Positions 25,737-34,740 of a stretch of DNA of 64,000 bases are shown here, piece by piece. Numbering within the stretch: position 1 is the stretch's first letter; the number at the start of each line of letters is the position of its first letter. The translations under genes were made by a program, and so were the position numbers. The notes under the pieces are model-generated. The model saw only the letters and a list, made by a program, of their open reading frames with translations. It made no database searches and was not told the origin of the DNA. This stretch comes from UBA967 sp044375555 (GTDB lineage: Bacteria > Verrucomicrobiota > Verrucomicrobiia > Chthoniobacterales > Terrimicrobiaceae), in assembly GCA_044375555.1 (NCBI GenBank), contig JBILML010000004.1, forward strand, positions 48,176 through 112,175, read 5' to 3'.

Positions 25737-26827
25737 AGCCTCTGCTCAACGACAAGGGCGTGATCGCCCGCTACCGCGAATTCCTGCCCTTCACCGACTC
25801 GACTCCTGTCGTTTCGCTGAGCGAGGGATCCACGCCACTCATCCACTCGCCGAAACTCAGCGAAAAAACCGGTGCCGAGGTTTACTTGAAATACGAGGGA
25901 TTGAATCCCACCGGCTCTTTCAAAGATCGCGGCATGACGGTTGCCATTTCCAAAGCTGTCGAGGATGGGGCGCACACGGTCATTTGCGCCTCCACCGGCA
26001 ATACCTCCGCCGCGGCCGCCGCCTATGCCACTCGCGCCGATATTCAGTGCGTGGTCATCCTTCCTGCCGGAAAAATTGCCATCGGCAAACTCGCGCAGGC
26101 CTATGTCTACGGCGCCAAAGTCGTCGCGATTCGCGGCAACTTCGACGATGCCCTCCGCATCGTCCGTGAATTTGGCGGAGTCGAGGGCGTGGGCATCGTG
26201 AATTCGATCAATCCCTACCGCATCGAGGGCCAGAAGACCGCCTCGTTCGAGATCATCGAGGATTTGGGCGACGCACCAGACATCCACATTCTCCCGGTCG
26301 GAAACGCTGGAAACATCACGGCGTATTGGAAGGGCTACCGCGAATTCCAAAACCTCGGCCGCTCCACGCGCCTTCCGAAAATGGTCGGCTTCCAAGCCGC
26401 CGGCTCCGCTCCGCTTTTCCTCGGCCATCCGGTCGAAAATCCTGACACCATTGCCACCGCCATCCGCATCGGAAATCCCGCGAGCTGGAATGGCGCGAAG
26501 AACGCTGTCTCCGAATCCGGTGGTTGCATCGACATCGTCACGGACACCGAAATCCTCGACGCCCAAGCTTGGCTCGCCGGCAACGAAGGAATCTTCGTCG
26601 AGCCTGCCAGTGCCGCGAGTGTGGCTGGACTGATGAAATGTTTTTCGAACGCACGCTGCGCCACCTGCCCGTTCGGTGCAGGAATTCGACCCGGCGCGAA
26701 GGTCGTGCTCACCGTCACCGGCCACGGTCTCAAGGACACCGAGGCTCCTGTGAAGCACGGCGGATTCAAGCCTCTCGAGGCCGACGCCACCCTCGATTCC
26801 GTCCGCTCGGTGCTCGATAAAAGCTAA
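25733..26827 (+). CDS. thrC: Threonine synthase
   Basis: A 364-residue PLP enzyme turning O-phosphohomoserine into threonine. The Schiff-base Lys is Lys64 in NPTGSFKDRGM. ICASTGNTSAAAAAYA and LPVGNAGNITAYWKGY are the phosphate and cofactor-binding loops. The short form (about 360 residues, without the long E. coli-type N-terminus) matches the plant/Bacillus-like class. No homoserine kinase (thrB) is next to it, so that step must be encoded elsewhere. Its ATG overlaps the hom stop. Confidence 0.96.
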   Translation: MKPLLNDKGVIARYREFLPFTDSTPVVSLSEGSTPLIHSPKLSEKTGAEVYLKYEGLNPTGSFKDRGMTVAISKAVEDGAHTVICASTGNTSAAAAAYATRADIQCVVILPAGKIAIGKLAQAYVYGAKVVAIRGNFDDALRIVREFGGVEGVGIVNSINPYRIEGQKTASFEIIEDLGDAPDIHILPVGNAGNITAYWKGYREFQNLGRSTRLPKMVGFQAAGSAPLFLGHPVENPDTIATAIRIGNPASWNGAKNAVSESGGCIDIVTDTEILDAQAWLAGNEGIFVEPASAASVAGLMKCFSNARCATCPFGAGIRPGAKVVLTVTGHGLKDTEAPVKHGGFKPLEADATLDSVRSVLDKS

Positions 26828-26836
26828 TTTCCTGAA

Positions 26837-28057
26837 ATGGCACTGATCGTCCAAAAATACGGAGGAACCTCGGTCGGCAATCCCGAACGAATTCAAAATG
26901 TCGCTCGCCGCGTTCTCGAATCCCAGCGTGCGGGGAATTCCATTGTTGTTGTCGTTTCCGCCATGTCGGGCGTCACGGACGGCCTCATCAAACTCGCTAA
27001 GCAGGTCTCCACTTCACCCAGCGACCGGGAGATGGATGTTCTCCTCTCCACAGGTGAGCAAACCACGATCGCTTTGACGGCGATGGCGATCAATGCGATG
27101 GGCGGCAAGGCCGTTTCCCTCACGGGCGCCCAGGCGGGCATCATTACGAGCGGCGTCCATACGAAAGCCAAGATTGCCAATATCGCGCCGCGCCAAGTCC
27201 GCCAATTTCTCGATGAGGGAAATGTCTGCATCGTCGCGGGATTTCAGGGCCAAACTCAGGGTGGCGAAATCACCACGCTTGGCCGCGGGGGATCGGACCT
27301 TACGGCGATCGCCATTGCCTCGGCGCTCAAAGCCGACATGTGCGAGATTTATACCGATGTCGATGGCGTCTACACCTGCGACCCGCGCGTGGTGCCGGAT
27401 GCCCGCAAGATCGATGTCATCGCCTACGACGAGCTTTTGGAAATGGCCAGCAGCGGATCGAAGGTCATGCAAAGCCGCTCGGTCGAATTCGCTAAAAAAT
27501 TCAAAGTGCCTTTCGAGGTGCGCAGCAGTTTCAACAACAACAGGGGAACCATCGTGAAAGAAGAATCCATCGGACTCGAAAATGTCGTTGTTCGCGGCAT
27601 CAGCCTCGAACGCAAGCAGGCCAAGGTCACCATCTGCCATGTGCCTGACAAGCCCGGTTCGGCCTCCCGCATCTTCACCGCGCTCGCCGAGTCGAATGTC
27701 ATCATCGATGTGATCGTTCAGAATGTCTCCGTCAGCGGAGCCACGGATATTTCCTTCACGATGTCCGCCGACGAACTCGAAAAAGTCGGTTCCATCATCG
27801 ACCGCATTGCGGGAGAAGTCGGCGCCGGCGAGGTCCTCAAAAAAAGCGGCATCGCCAAGCTCAGCGTGGTCGGAATCGGCATGCGTTCGCATTCCGGCGT
27901 TGCAGCCACTCTTTTCGAATGCCTTGGCAACGGCGGCGTGAACATCCAAATGATCTCCACCTCCGAGATCAAAATCGCCGTCATTCTCGACGAGTCCCAA
28001 ATCGACAACGCCGCAAAACTCGCTCACGCCGCCTTCGGGTTAGCTGAGGGCAAATAG
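26837..28057 (+). CDS. lysC: Aspartate kinase
   Basis: A 406-residue monofunctional aspartokinase, the entry step of the aspartate family. The ATP/phosphate loop is VQKYGGTSVGNPERI. FQGQTQGGEITTLGRGGSDLTA and the TDVDGVYTCDPR segment follow. Two C-terminal ACT domains (about 265-405, PGSASRIFTALAESN and IGMRSHSGVAATLFECL) give feedback by lysine and/or threonine. It lies 9 bp after thrC. An internal start for a separate regulatory beta subunit is possible but not obvious. Confidence 0.97.
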   Translation: MALIVQKYGGTSVGNPERIQNVARRVLESQRAGNSIVVVVSAMSGVTDGLIKLAKQVSTSPSDREMDVLLSTGEQTTIALTAMAINAMGGKAVSLTGAQAGIITSGVHTKAKIANIAPRQVRQFLDEGNVCIVAGFQGQTQGGEITTLGRGGSDLTAIAIASALKADMCEIYTDVDGVYTCDPRVVPDARKIDVIAYDELLEMASSGSKVMQSRSVEFAKKFKVPFEVRSSFNNNRGTIVKEESIGLENVVVRGISLERKQAKVTICHVPDKPGSASRIFTALAESNVIIDVIVQNVSVSGATDISFTMSADELEKVGSIIDRIAGEVGAGEVLKKSGIAKLSVVGIGMRSHSGVAATLFECLGNGGVNIQMISTSEIKIAVILDESQIDNAAKLAHAAFGLAEGK

Positions 28058-28379
28058 GCGAGGGGATTCGCCTTGCGAGGAGGGCCCTGCTTCTCCGCTT
28101 CACTTCGGTTGCCCTCCCGGGCCAAATATTCGACCGGCCCTAAAAACGCCGGAGCTTGCGTGCGGGTTTTGTCGGGGCCCCATCGGCGAGCTTTTGGGTG
28201 CGGTTCCGGGCCTGACAAGCAGGCCCCTCCTGTGCCGCTGGTTTTTCGCATCAATATCCACGACCAAATCAAAGCGCGCGCAAATCTGGAGGGCCCTGCT
28301 CCGTCAGGGCCGGAGTCCCATTTTTGTGAGGGGGGCTGGCTGGCTTGATGAGAACCAAAACTGGAGGAGCGTTTCGTTT
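28058..28379. other. Intergenic stretch with GC hairpins
   Basis: 322 bp between lysC and the zincin, where the two genes converge. A 12-base word GGAGGGCCCTGC occurs twice (28079-28090 and 28288-28299). Strong hairpins: GGGCCTG/CAGGCCC (28208-28214/28220-28226, 5-nt loop) and GGCCCTG/CAGGGCC (28292-28298/28305-28311, 6-nt loop), the latter followed within 15 bases by TTTTT. These can end transcription from either side. No gene-like frame seen. Confidence 0.5.
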
Positions 28380-28766
28380 TTACTCCAAGCCGCGATCGAA
28401 GAGATCGGCTTCGTCCCAACCCAGAAAATGGCCGAACTCATGGAGCAGCGTCACGCGGACTTCTTCGCGGTAGGCGGCTTCGTCGGCTTCGCACATATCC
28501 CAGAGGTTGCCGAGCCAAAGAACGATTCGGGGTGGCTGAGGGATGCCCGAGTCGGCGGTCGTGCCGCCCTCGAAGACGCCGAGTTGGTCGCCGGCAATGC
28601 CATCGTCGAGCGCTTCGGGCGAGGGGAATTCCTCGAGAATCACGGGAACGGCTCGCAAGGCATCCCGGATTTCTGGTGGGAGAGCTTCGAGTGTGGCGCG
28701 GAGTTCGTCTTCGGCCAATCGGAGGAGGTGGGAAAAAGGGGCGTCGATATCGCCATCAAACTTCAT
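28380..28766 (-). CDS. Small zincin-type metallopeptidase
   Basis: A 128-residue protein whose C-terminus carries the zinc-protease motif HEFGHFLGWDE (His109, Glu110, His113, Glu119), matching HExxHxxGxxE of the PF06262-like zincin family. The acidic, helical N-terminus (EDELRATLEALPPEIRDAL) is family-typical. Members are small cytoplasmic proteins of largely unknown substrate. The frame continues upstream, but the ATG at 28766 gives the standard family length. It sits 38 bp downstream of the large lipoprotein gene on the same strand, so co-transcription is possible. Confidence 0.88.
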   Translation of the reverse strand: MKFDGDIDAPFSHLLRLAEDELRATLEALPPEIRDALRAVPVILEEFPSPEALDDGIAGDQLGVFEGGTTADSGIPQPPRIVLWLGNLWDMCEADEAAYREEVRVTLLHEFGHFLGWDEADLFDRGLE

Positions 28767-28804
28767 GGCCACCCTCGCCCCAAAAAACCTTGGTATGACA
28801 TCGA

Positions 28805-31800
28805 TCAGTTCGCGGGTTTGCGAACGGTTCGGAATCCGGTTTCTGGCGTCCGTTTGTTTGGGTAGTTGAAATCGGAAACGGAAACGGAGCAGTCGAAGGA
28901 TTGATCTCCAGCTCCGCCGCCACGCACGCGGCGGTAGCCCTTGTGGGCATCCCATACCCACTCGCGGGCATTGCCGCTCATGTCGTGAACTCCAAGTTCG
29001 TTTGGCAATTTGCCGGCGACGGGTTTTGTTTTTTCTTTCCCGCTATTGCTTGCAAACCACGCCACGGCGTTGGGGTCATTGGCTCCGCTGTAGCTGCTGC
29101 CTTTGGACGAGGCGCCGCCGCGAGCGGCCCATTCCCACTCGGTCTCGGTGGGGAGGCGGTAACCATCGGCGCCGGGTGCCAGAGAGGGGGCGGTTTCGCC
29201 AGATTTGAAAACTTTGCCGTCGATGACATAGGCCGGTTGGAGACCTTCGAGTTCGCTGCGGAGGTTGCACCATTTGATGGCATCAAACCAACTGACATTG
29301 GTGACCGGGTGGGCGTCATCCGGAGCATTGCCGACCTTGCCGATGTCGTAACCGCGGGCGTCCGCTTGCGTCTGGATTTTTTTCCATTCGGCCAAGGTCA
29401 CCTCGGTGCGATCGATGACAAACTGGCCGACGGGTTGTTTGCCAAGGGGCGAGGTGATGGGAAGTTCGCCCCCACTGACCAAAACCGCCGAACCGGACGG
29501 GGCAGGCGATTCGGCTTGGGGTTGTGGAGTTGGCTCGGGAGTTGGAGTTGGCTCGGGAGTTGGAGTTGGCTCGGGAGTTGGGGTTGGAGTTGGAGTTGGC
29601 GACGGCTTGGGGGTGGGGTCCTCGATGACGATGGTGAAATCCTTCGCGGCTGCGGTCATTTTAGAATCCATTGCCACGATGCGGACGGTGAAACTCCCAG
29701 GTGCTTCGGGGGTGCCGAGGATTCCCGCCGCTCCAAGGGAGAGGCCGGGTGCTGTGGCGGTGCCTGGTTCGACGCCAAGGGTGACGGGGGCGACACCGCC
29801 TGTGGTTTCAATTTTCTGACTGTAGGGAACGCCTTTTTTTCCAGCGGGCAGGGTGTCGGTGAGGATTTTTAATTCTTCCGCGGTGACGATGATCGTGCCG
29901 TTGCGTGTAGCTGAGATGCGGTTGGCGTCGGTGACTTTGAAAGTGACTGGAAACTCTCCGACGGATTGCGACTTCCCAGTGAGCGAGCCGCTTTTCGATT
30001 GGAGAAGGATGCCGACAGGGAGCTTGCCTTCGACTTTCCAAACATACGGTTCCTTACCGCCGGTGGCTGCGAGTGTTGCGGCGAGGGGTTGGTCATGCTT
30101 GGCATGGATCGGTTGGGCGAGTGTCTCCGAGATTTGGAGGTCGTAGGCTTTGACCGGGACATCGATCTTGATCTCACTGGATTCGCCTCGGGAGTCTGTG
30201 GTGACGAGGGTGGTGGAAAAATCTCTCGCCTCACTGGGCGTGCCAGCGATCGCTCCTTTGGTGCCGGTAAATTCGAGGTCGAGACCGGTCGGTAGAGTGG
30301 TGGCTTCTTTGAGTTGAAGCTTGTAGGGCGGGACGCCGCCTTGGATCGAGAGCGAGCGGCGATAGTTCAACCCTGCTGTCGCTTGGGTGGTTTCGCTCGG
30401 GTCGGGGAGGATTTGGAGGGGCTCGGCGGTGATAACCAGAACGGCCTCTGCGGTGGCGGAGAGTTTGTTCGCGTCGGTGACTTTCAGGCTGATCGGAAAT
30501 TCTCCGGTGATGTAGGGAGAGCCCGAGATTTTGCCGGAGGTTCCGCTCAGCCAAACGCCTGAGGGGAGTTTGCTGGAAACCGTCCAGACATAGGGTGGCT
30601 TGCCACCGGTCGCTGTGAGGGGCAGGTCGAGCGGTTGCTTGAATTTGCCAGCGAGGTTTTGGGTGGACTCGGGCGCAATGGCGAGGTCGTAGGCTCCGAT
30701 GGTCAACGAGGCTTGCAGGGGGACTTTTCCGCCCAGCGAGTCGGTGGCCTCGAGCGAGATCGGGAAGGTTCCGTTCGCGGCGGGTTTGCCCGAGACTTTG
30801 CCGGTTGCGCCGGAGACCGAGGCGGAAAGGCCTTCGGGGAGTGTGGTGTCGGCGGCTGGTTTCAGCGAGTAGGGCGGCACGCCACCGGCGAGGGCGATGT
30901 TCCAGGTGTAGGCAAGACCGGCGACTCCGGCGGGCGGCTCGGGAGTTTCCGGAGTGAGGCGCAGGGGAGCGGTGGTGATCTCGATGGTGGCATTCAGGGA
31001 AACGATGATGTTTTTCACATCCGACACCTTGATGATGATGGGGAATTTTCCGGCGGCGGTGGGTTTTCCGGAAAAGGTTCCGGTGAGCGCCTTCACGCTC
31101 AGGCCGGGCGGGACCTTGCCGACAACAGCCCAGTAGTAGGGCGGGCGGCCGCCGGTGGCGTTGAAGGTGATCGTGTAATCCTCGAGATATTTGGCGGCGA
31201 GTTGATCGGGGGACGGTTCGGTGATCGCGAGACTGTATGGAGCTACGGAAATCTCGGCTGGCAGGGAGGTGGTGGTATTGAGCGAATCAGAGGCTTCCAG
31301 GGCCACGGAGAAATTTCCGGGTTCGGTGGGGGTGCCTGTGATTCGTGCAGTGGATCCGCTGGTGGAAATGGTGAGGCCTTTCGGGAGGATGGATCCTTCG
31401 GCGAGTTTCACCGAGTAGGGCGGCACGCCGCCGGTGAGTGAGAAGCTCCGGGAGAATTCCATATTCACATTGCCGGATGCGGGGTTTTCGGGGTTGGCGG
31501 TGATTTGGATGGGCACCACGGAGATGGTCAAAGGAACCACACGAAACGCCTCAAAACCTTTCGCATCGCGGAGGCGGAGAACGATATTTGTTGAGCCTCC
31601 GATCATCGGCTTTCCGGTGAGTTCTCCGAGTTGGGGGTCCAGGTTGAGCCCGCGCGGGAGCTTGCCGACGGTGTTCCAGCGATACGGCGAGGAACCGCCT
31701 ATCGCGGCGAAGGCTACGGAGAGGGGTTCGTTGTATTTTGCAGCAATGGCGGCGGGTTCGGGATCGATCGCGAGGCCGTAAGGAGTGACTCGCAGGATGA

Positions 31801-33583
31801 ATTCTCGCTCGATGGAATTTTTCACCGGATTCGAGGAATCCGTGGCGACGAGGGTGAGGCGGAAGTCGCCTGCAGCTTTTGGCGAGCCTTGGATTTCGCC
31901 ATCTTTGAACTCCAATCCCTCGGGGAGTTTTGTGCCTGGCTTGAGGGTGACGGCGTAGGGAGATTTCCCGCCGGCGAGTTCGATTTTCGCTGTGTAATCC
32001 ATGCCGCTGGTGGCATTGGGCAGGGTGGCATGGGTGGAAAAATCCAGGGCGGGTTCTGCGGGTGGTTGCTGGGCGAGTAGGGCAGCATCCGCGAGATTGC
32101 GGGCCATGCGGAAGCCGAGGAAATCGAACTTGTTTTCGGGTCCATTGAAACTCCGGCGAGCCACCTCGCAATCGGTGGGCGAGCCAAACCAGGCGCCGCC
32201 GCGAACACGGCGCGAGCCGCCATCCGCCTCGTCCCAACACCACTCGGCGACATTGCCGCTCATGTCATAAATCCCGAGTTCGTTCGGCTTTTTCGTTCCG
32301 ACCGGGGCGGTGCCGCGACCGTCAACTAAATCCTCACCCGCCGCGGCGGAATTTTCCCAATACCATGCCACGGCGTCGACATCCTCGCCGCCGCTGAAGC
32401 GCCAGCGCTCCGACCATTCGGTCAGTTCGGCGGGAGCATTTGCATCCAATTCCTTCCCGCCGCTGATGGTGGCCCCGACGGACTTTATTCCGCCGCGTGC
32501 GGCCCATTCCCACTCGATTTCGGTGGGGAGACGGTAGCCATTCGCTTCGGGGTTTGCGACGGGGGTGGCAACGCCTGATCGGTAAACTTCGCCATTTACA
32601 GCGTAAACCGGTTGGAGATTTTCCTGCTGGCTGCGGGCATTGCAAAATTTCACCGCGTCGTGCCATGTGATGTGGCGCACGGGGCGGTTGGGAGTCGCGC
32701 CTTCCGGGGCGGCGGGAAGGTCGTAACCATTGTTCGCTGCGAATTCGCGCAGGGCATTCCATTCGCCCCAGGTCACCTCATGCGTGCCGAAGTGAAAGGT
32801 TTTCACCTCCGTGCCAGCGAGGGCGGAGCCTGACGGAAGTTGTCCTGTGAGAACGGTCGCCATTCCCCTTGGAGCGGGCAGGGGGGCTGCGGCGGTTCCG
32901 GAAATCTCCAAGGCGGTCGTTCCTCGGCCGACAGAGAGATTCACGGTGACTTGGCCTGAGTAGGTCTTGGGCTCCTTGGGTGAAAAAACCAGCGGGACTT
33001 TTTGTTCCTGACCCGGCTCGATCTGGCCGCTGAAAGATCCAGTGAATCCCTCGGGGCACGAGATGGCGCTGACGGTGAGCGGGGCGTTGCCGGTGTTGCG
33101 CAGAATGAACGCGCCGGTCGCCTTTTCGCCCACGGGGATTTGGTCAAAGGGCGTTTCTTTGGCGAGTTCGAGGATCCCGGATAATTCCTTCGCGGTGCCG
33201 GTCGCTGGGACTTCGAGTTTGCCGCCATTCGATGTGATGACGAGAGCGCCTTGCAGGCTGCCAGGTTTGGTGGGGGAGAATTTGACATTAATCACCAGCG
33301 TCCCTTTGGGCTCCACCGTCGCGGGTTTGTCATGGCCCGAGAGACTTTCCGGATACGAAATCGCGGAGATCACCAGAGGGGCGGTTCCCGTATTTTTAAC
33401 GGTCAACGCTTTCGAGACTGTTTCGCCAACGGAGATATCCGCAAAATCCAAGGAGCCCTCGATTTTCCCAATCGGTGCCGGAGCGGGTTGTTGGGGAACA
33501 GGCGTCTCCGGTTTCTTGGCATCGCAAGAAGTCGAGAGCGCGAAGAAGGCTACAAATAACGGGAGGCAAACAAAATGGCGCAT
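28805..33583 (-). CDS. Giant lipoprotein: two FGE-sulfatase domains flanking nine Ig-like repeats
   Basis: A 1592-residue exported protein. A signal peptide ends in lipobox LSTSC (Cys20). Two beta-sandwich domains (about 40-235) repeat the pattern VGE..LTVKNTGTAPLVISAI. A formylglycine-generating-enzyme-like domain follows (about 245-500: GTHEVTWGEWNALREF, RLPTEIEWEWAARGG, YDMSGNVAEWCWDE, RVRGGAW). Nine He_PIG-like Ig repeats (about 515-1355) each carry GG.PPY and LP.GL signatures. A Pro/Thr/Glu linker leads to a second FGE-like domain (about 1400-1592: RTEVTLAEWKK, VHDMSGNAREWVWDA). FGE-like domains also occur in non-catalytic or carbohydrate-binding roles, so activity is not assumed. It is probably anchored to a membrane and surface- or periplasm-facing. 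Confidence 0.88.
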   Translation of the reverse strand: MRHFVCLPLFVAFFALSTSCDAKKPETPVPQQPAPAPIGKIEGSLDFADISVGETVSKALTVKNTGTAPLVISAISYPESLSGHDKPATVEPKGTLVINVKFSPTKPGSLQGALVITSNGGKLEVPATGTAKELSGILELAKETPFDQIPVGEKATGAFILRNTGNAPLTVSAISCPEGFTGSFSGQIEPGQEQKVPLVFSPKEPKTYSGQVTVNLSVGRGTTALEISGTAAAPLPAPRGMATVLTGQLPSGSALAGTEVKTFHFGTHEVTWGEWNALREFAANNGYDLPAAPEGATPNRPVRHITWHDAVKFCNARSQQENLQPVYAVNGEVYRSGVATPVANPEANGYRLPTEIEWEWAARGGIKSVGATISGGKELDANAPAELTEWSERWRFSGGEDVDAVAWYWENSAAAGEDLVDGRGTAPVGTKKPNELGIYDMSGNVAEWCWDEADGGSRRVRGGAWFGSPTDCEVARRSFNGPENKFDFLGFRMARNLADAALLAQQPPAEPALDFSTHATLPNATSGMDYTAKIELAGGKSPYAVTLKPGTKLPEGLEFKDGEIQGSPKAAGDFRLTLVATDSSNPVKNSIEREFILRVTPYGLAIDPEPAAIAAKYNEPLSVAFAAIGGSSPYRWNTVGKLPRGLNLDPQLGELTGKPMIGGSTNIVLRLRDAKGFEAFRVVPLTISVVPIQITANPENPASGNVNMEFSRSFSLTGGVPPYSVKLAEGSILPKGLTISTSGSTARITGTPTEPGNFSVALEASDSLNTTTSLPAEISVAPYSLAITEPSPDQLAAKYLEDYTITFNATGGRPPYYWAVVGKVPPGLSVKALTGTFSGKPTAAGKFPIIIKVSDVKNIIVSLNATIEITTAPLRLTPETPEPPAGVAGLAYTWNIALAGGVPPYSLKPAADTTLPEGLSASVSGATGKVSGKPAANGTFPISLEATDSLGGKVPLQASLTIGAYDLAIAPESTQNLAGKFKQPLDLPLTATGGKPPYVWTVSSKLPSGVWLSGTSGKISGSPYITGEFPISLKVTDANKLSATAEAVLVITAEPLQILPDPSETTQATAGLNYRRSLSIQGGVPPYKLQLKEATTLPTGLDLEFTGTKGAIAGTPSEARDFSTTLVTTDSRGESSEIKIDVPVKAYDLQISETLAQPIHAKHDQPLAATLAATGGKEPYVWKVEGKLPVGILLQSKSGSLTGKSQSVGEFPVTFKVTDANRISATRNGTIIVTAEELKILTDTLPAGKKGVPYSQKIETTGGVAPVTLGVEPGTATAPGLSLGAAGILGTPEAPGSFTVRIVAMDSKMTAAAKDFTIVIEDPTPKPSPTPTPTPTPEPTPTPEPTPTPEPTPQPQAESPAPSGSAVLVSGGELPITSPLGKQPVGQFVIDRTEVTLAEWKKIQTQADARGYDIGKVGNAPDDAHPVTNVSWFDAIKWCNLRSELEGLQPAYVIDGKVFKSGETAPSLAPGADGYRLPTETEWEWAARGGASSKGSSYSGANDPNAVAWFASNSGKEKTKPVAGKLPNELGVHDMSGNAREWVWDAHKGYRRVRGGGAGDQSFDCSVSVSDFNYPNKRTPETGFRTVRKPAN
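29526..29579. repeat. Three perfect 18-bp tandem repeats in coding DNA
   Basis: The unit GGAGTTGGCTCGGGAGTT occurs at 29526-29543, 29544-29561 and 29562-29579 without mismatch, followed by degenerate units to about 29600. On the coding (minus) strand it writes the PTPEPT linker before the second FGE-like domain. Such perfect repeats can change copy number by slippage, in steps of six residues. Confidence 0.9.
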
Positions 33584-33648
33584 CCGTTTTGATTAACGAT
33601 CCGCTCACTCGCGCTCAAGAACGGAGTGGGCACCGCGAGAGTCTTTTT

Positions 33649-34371
33649 TTACTCGAGGGCGGAATTTTGGATGGCCAAAAGTTGTTCGATTCCCGACTTC
33701 GCGGCGGAGGTCAATTGCTCGAGTTGCGAGGCGCTGAAGACGCTCTCCTCGCCGCTGCCCTGCACCTCGACATAGTCGAGCTTGTCGGTCATCACGACAT
33801 TCATATCGACCTCGGCGTCCTTGTCCTCGAGGTAGTCGAGATCGACCAAAACCTCACCTGCCACGATGCCGACGCTCACGGCGGCGACTCGGTTTTTCAC
33901 GGGGAGTTCTTTGATTTTCCCCTGCTCGACGAGCCAGCGGCCGGCGAGTTCCACGGCGAGCGAGGCGCCGGTGATCGCGGCGGTGCGGGTGCCGCCGTCG
34001 GCTTGGAGGACATCGCAATCGACCCACAGGGTGCGCTGACCGAGTTTTTTGAGATCGACGACGGCGCGGAGTGAGCGGCCGATGAGGCGCTGGATCTCGG
34101 TGCCGCGTCCATCGGGACGGCCGCGCGAGGAGTCGCGTTGTTTGCGGGAGAGGGTGGAGTAGGGGAGCATCGAGTATTCCGCCGTGATCCAACCGCCGGG
34201 GACATTTTGTTCCTTCATCCAACGCGGGACGGATTCCTCGATCATGGCGGCGCAGATGACTTTCGTGTTTCCGAAGGAAATCAAAACCGAGCCTTGGGCG
34301 TGCGGGGCGATGGATTTTTCGATGGTGATCGGGCGGATTTGGCCCGGCTGGCGGTTGTCGTGTCGGCTCAT
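33649..34371 (-). CDS. rph: Ribonuclease PH
   Basis: A 240-residue phosphorolytic 3'-5' exoribonuclease that trims tRNA precursors. Conserved: the N-terminus SRHDNRQPGQIRPITIE, RSLRAVVDLKKLGQRTLWVDCDVLQADGGTRTAAITGA in pieces, and the phosphate-binding DSSRGRPDGRGTEIQRLIGRS region (both longer than shown motifs). Length and order are complete. The short distance to the lipoprotein start (66 bp) contains a weak dyad. It is divergent from rpsU. Confidence 0.96.
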   Translation of the reverse strand: MSRHDNRQPGQIRPITIEKSIAPHAQGSVLISFGNTKVICAAMIEESVPRWMKEQNVPGGWITAEYSMLPYSTLSRKQRDSSRGRPDGRGTEIQRLIGRSLRAVVDLKKLGQRTLWVDCDVLQADGGTRTAAITGASLAVELAGRWLVEQGKIKELPVKNRVAAVSVGIVAGEVLVDLDYLEDKDAEVDMNVVMTDKLDYVEVQGSGEESVFSASQLEQLTSAAKSGIEQLLAIQNSALE

Positions 34372-34472
34372 CGGGGGACTCTGCGGGATGAGGAAGGAAG
34401 CGGCAAGATTGGAGTTTTCAAAAAATGCAAAACATAGGAAACGAGTGAAATAAATATTATCTGAACCCTTTC

Positions 34473-34502
34473 TTGACGGGTCGGGATTCGAGCGGCTAGT
34501 CT
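34473..34502 (+). promoter_or_regulatory. Sigma-70-type promoter for rpsU
   Basis: A -35 box TTGACG (34473-34478) and -10 box TAGTCT (34497-34502) are separated by 18 bp, 32 bp ahead of the rpsU ATG. A good Shine-Dalgarno AGGTG (34524-34528) lies 5 bases before the start. This is the clearest promoter in the window. It is judged by eye only. Confidence 0.55.
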
Positions 34503-34533
34503 GCCCCTCTATTTTTAGAAAGTAGGTGAATTT

Positions 34534-34740
34534 ATGCCGGAAGTATTAGTTAGAAAAGGTGAACCAATCGACCGCGCTCTCAAGAGATTGAAGGGCAAGA
34601 TCGACGCGGAGGGATTGATGGATGAAGTCCGTCGACTCCGTGCTTTCGAAACTCCCGTTCAGCGCGTGCGCCGCAAAGCGAAAAACAACGCCAAGCGTGC
34701 CAAGCTGAAGATTCGTTTCAATTTCAACCCACAGGGCTAA
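34534..34740 (+). CDS. rpsU: 30S ribosomal protein S21
   Basis: A 68-residue basic protein beginning MPEVLVRKGEPIDRALKRLK, with the S21 pattern RRLRAFETPVQRVRRKAKN and a strongly basic C-terminus. S21 binds near the 3' end of 16S rRNA and helps translation initiation. It has one of the few strong ribosome binding sites in the window, as expected for a highly expressed gene. The stop codon is followed immediately by a TTG start for the SDR gene, so the two may be co-translated. Confidence 0.97.
   Translation: MPEVLVRKGEPIDRALKRLKGKIDAEGLMDEVRRLRAFETPVQRVRRKAKNNAKRAKLKIRFNFNPQG

Noticed and set aside
29406..29819. 137-codon plus-strand frame with GVGSGVGVGSG repeats
   Set aside because: Antisense image of the Pro/Thr linker repeats in the giant lipoprotein.
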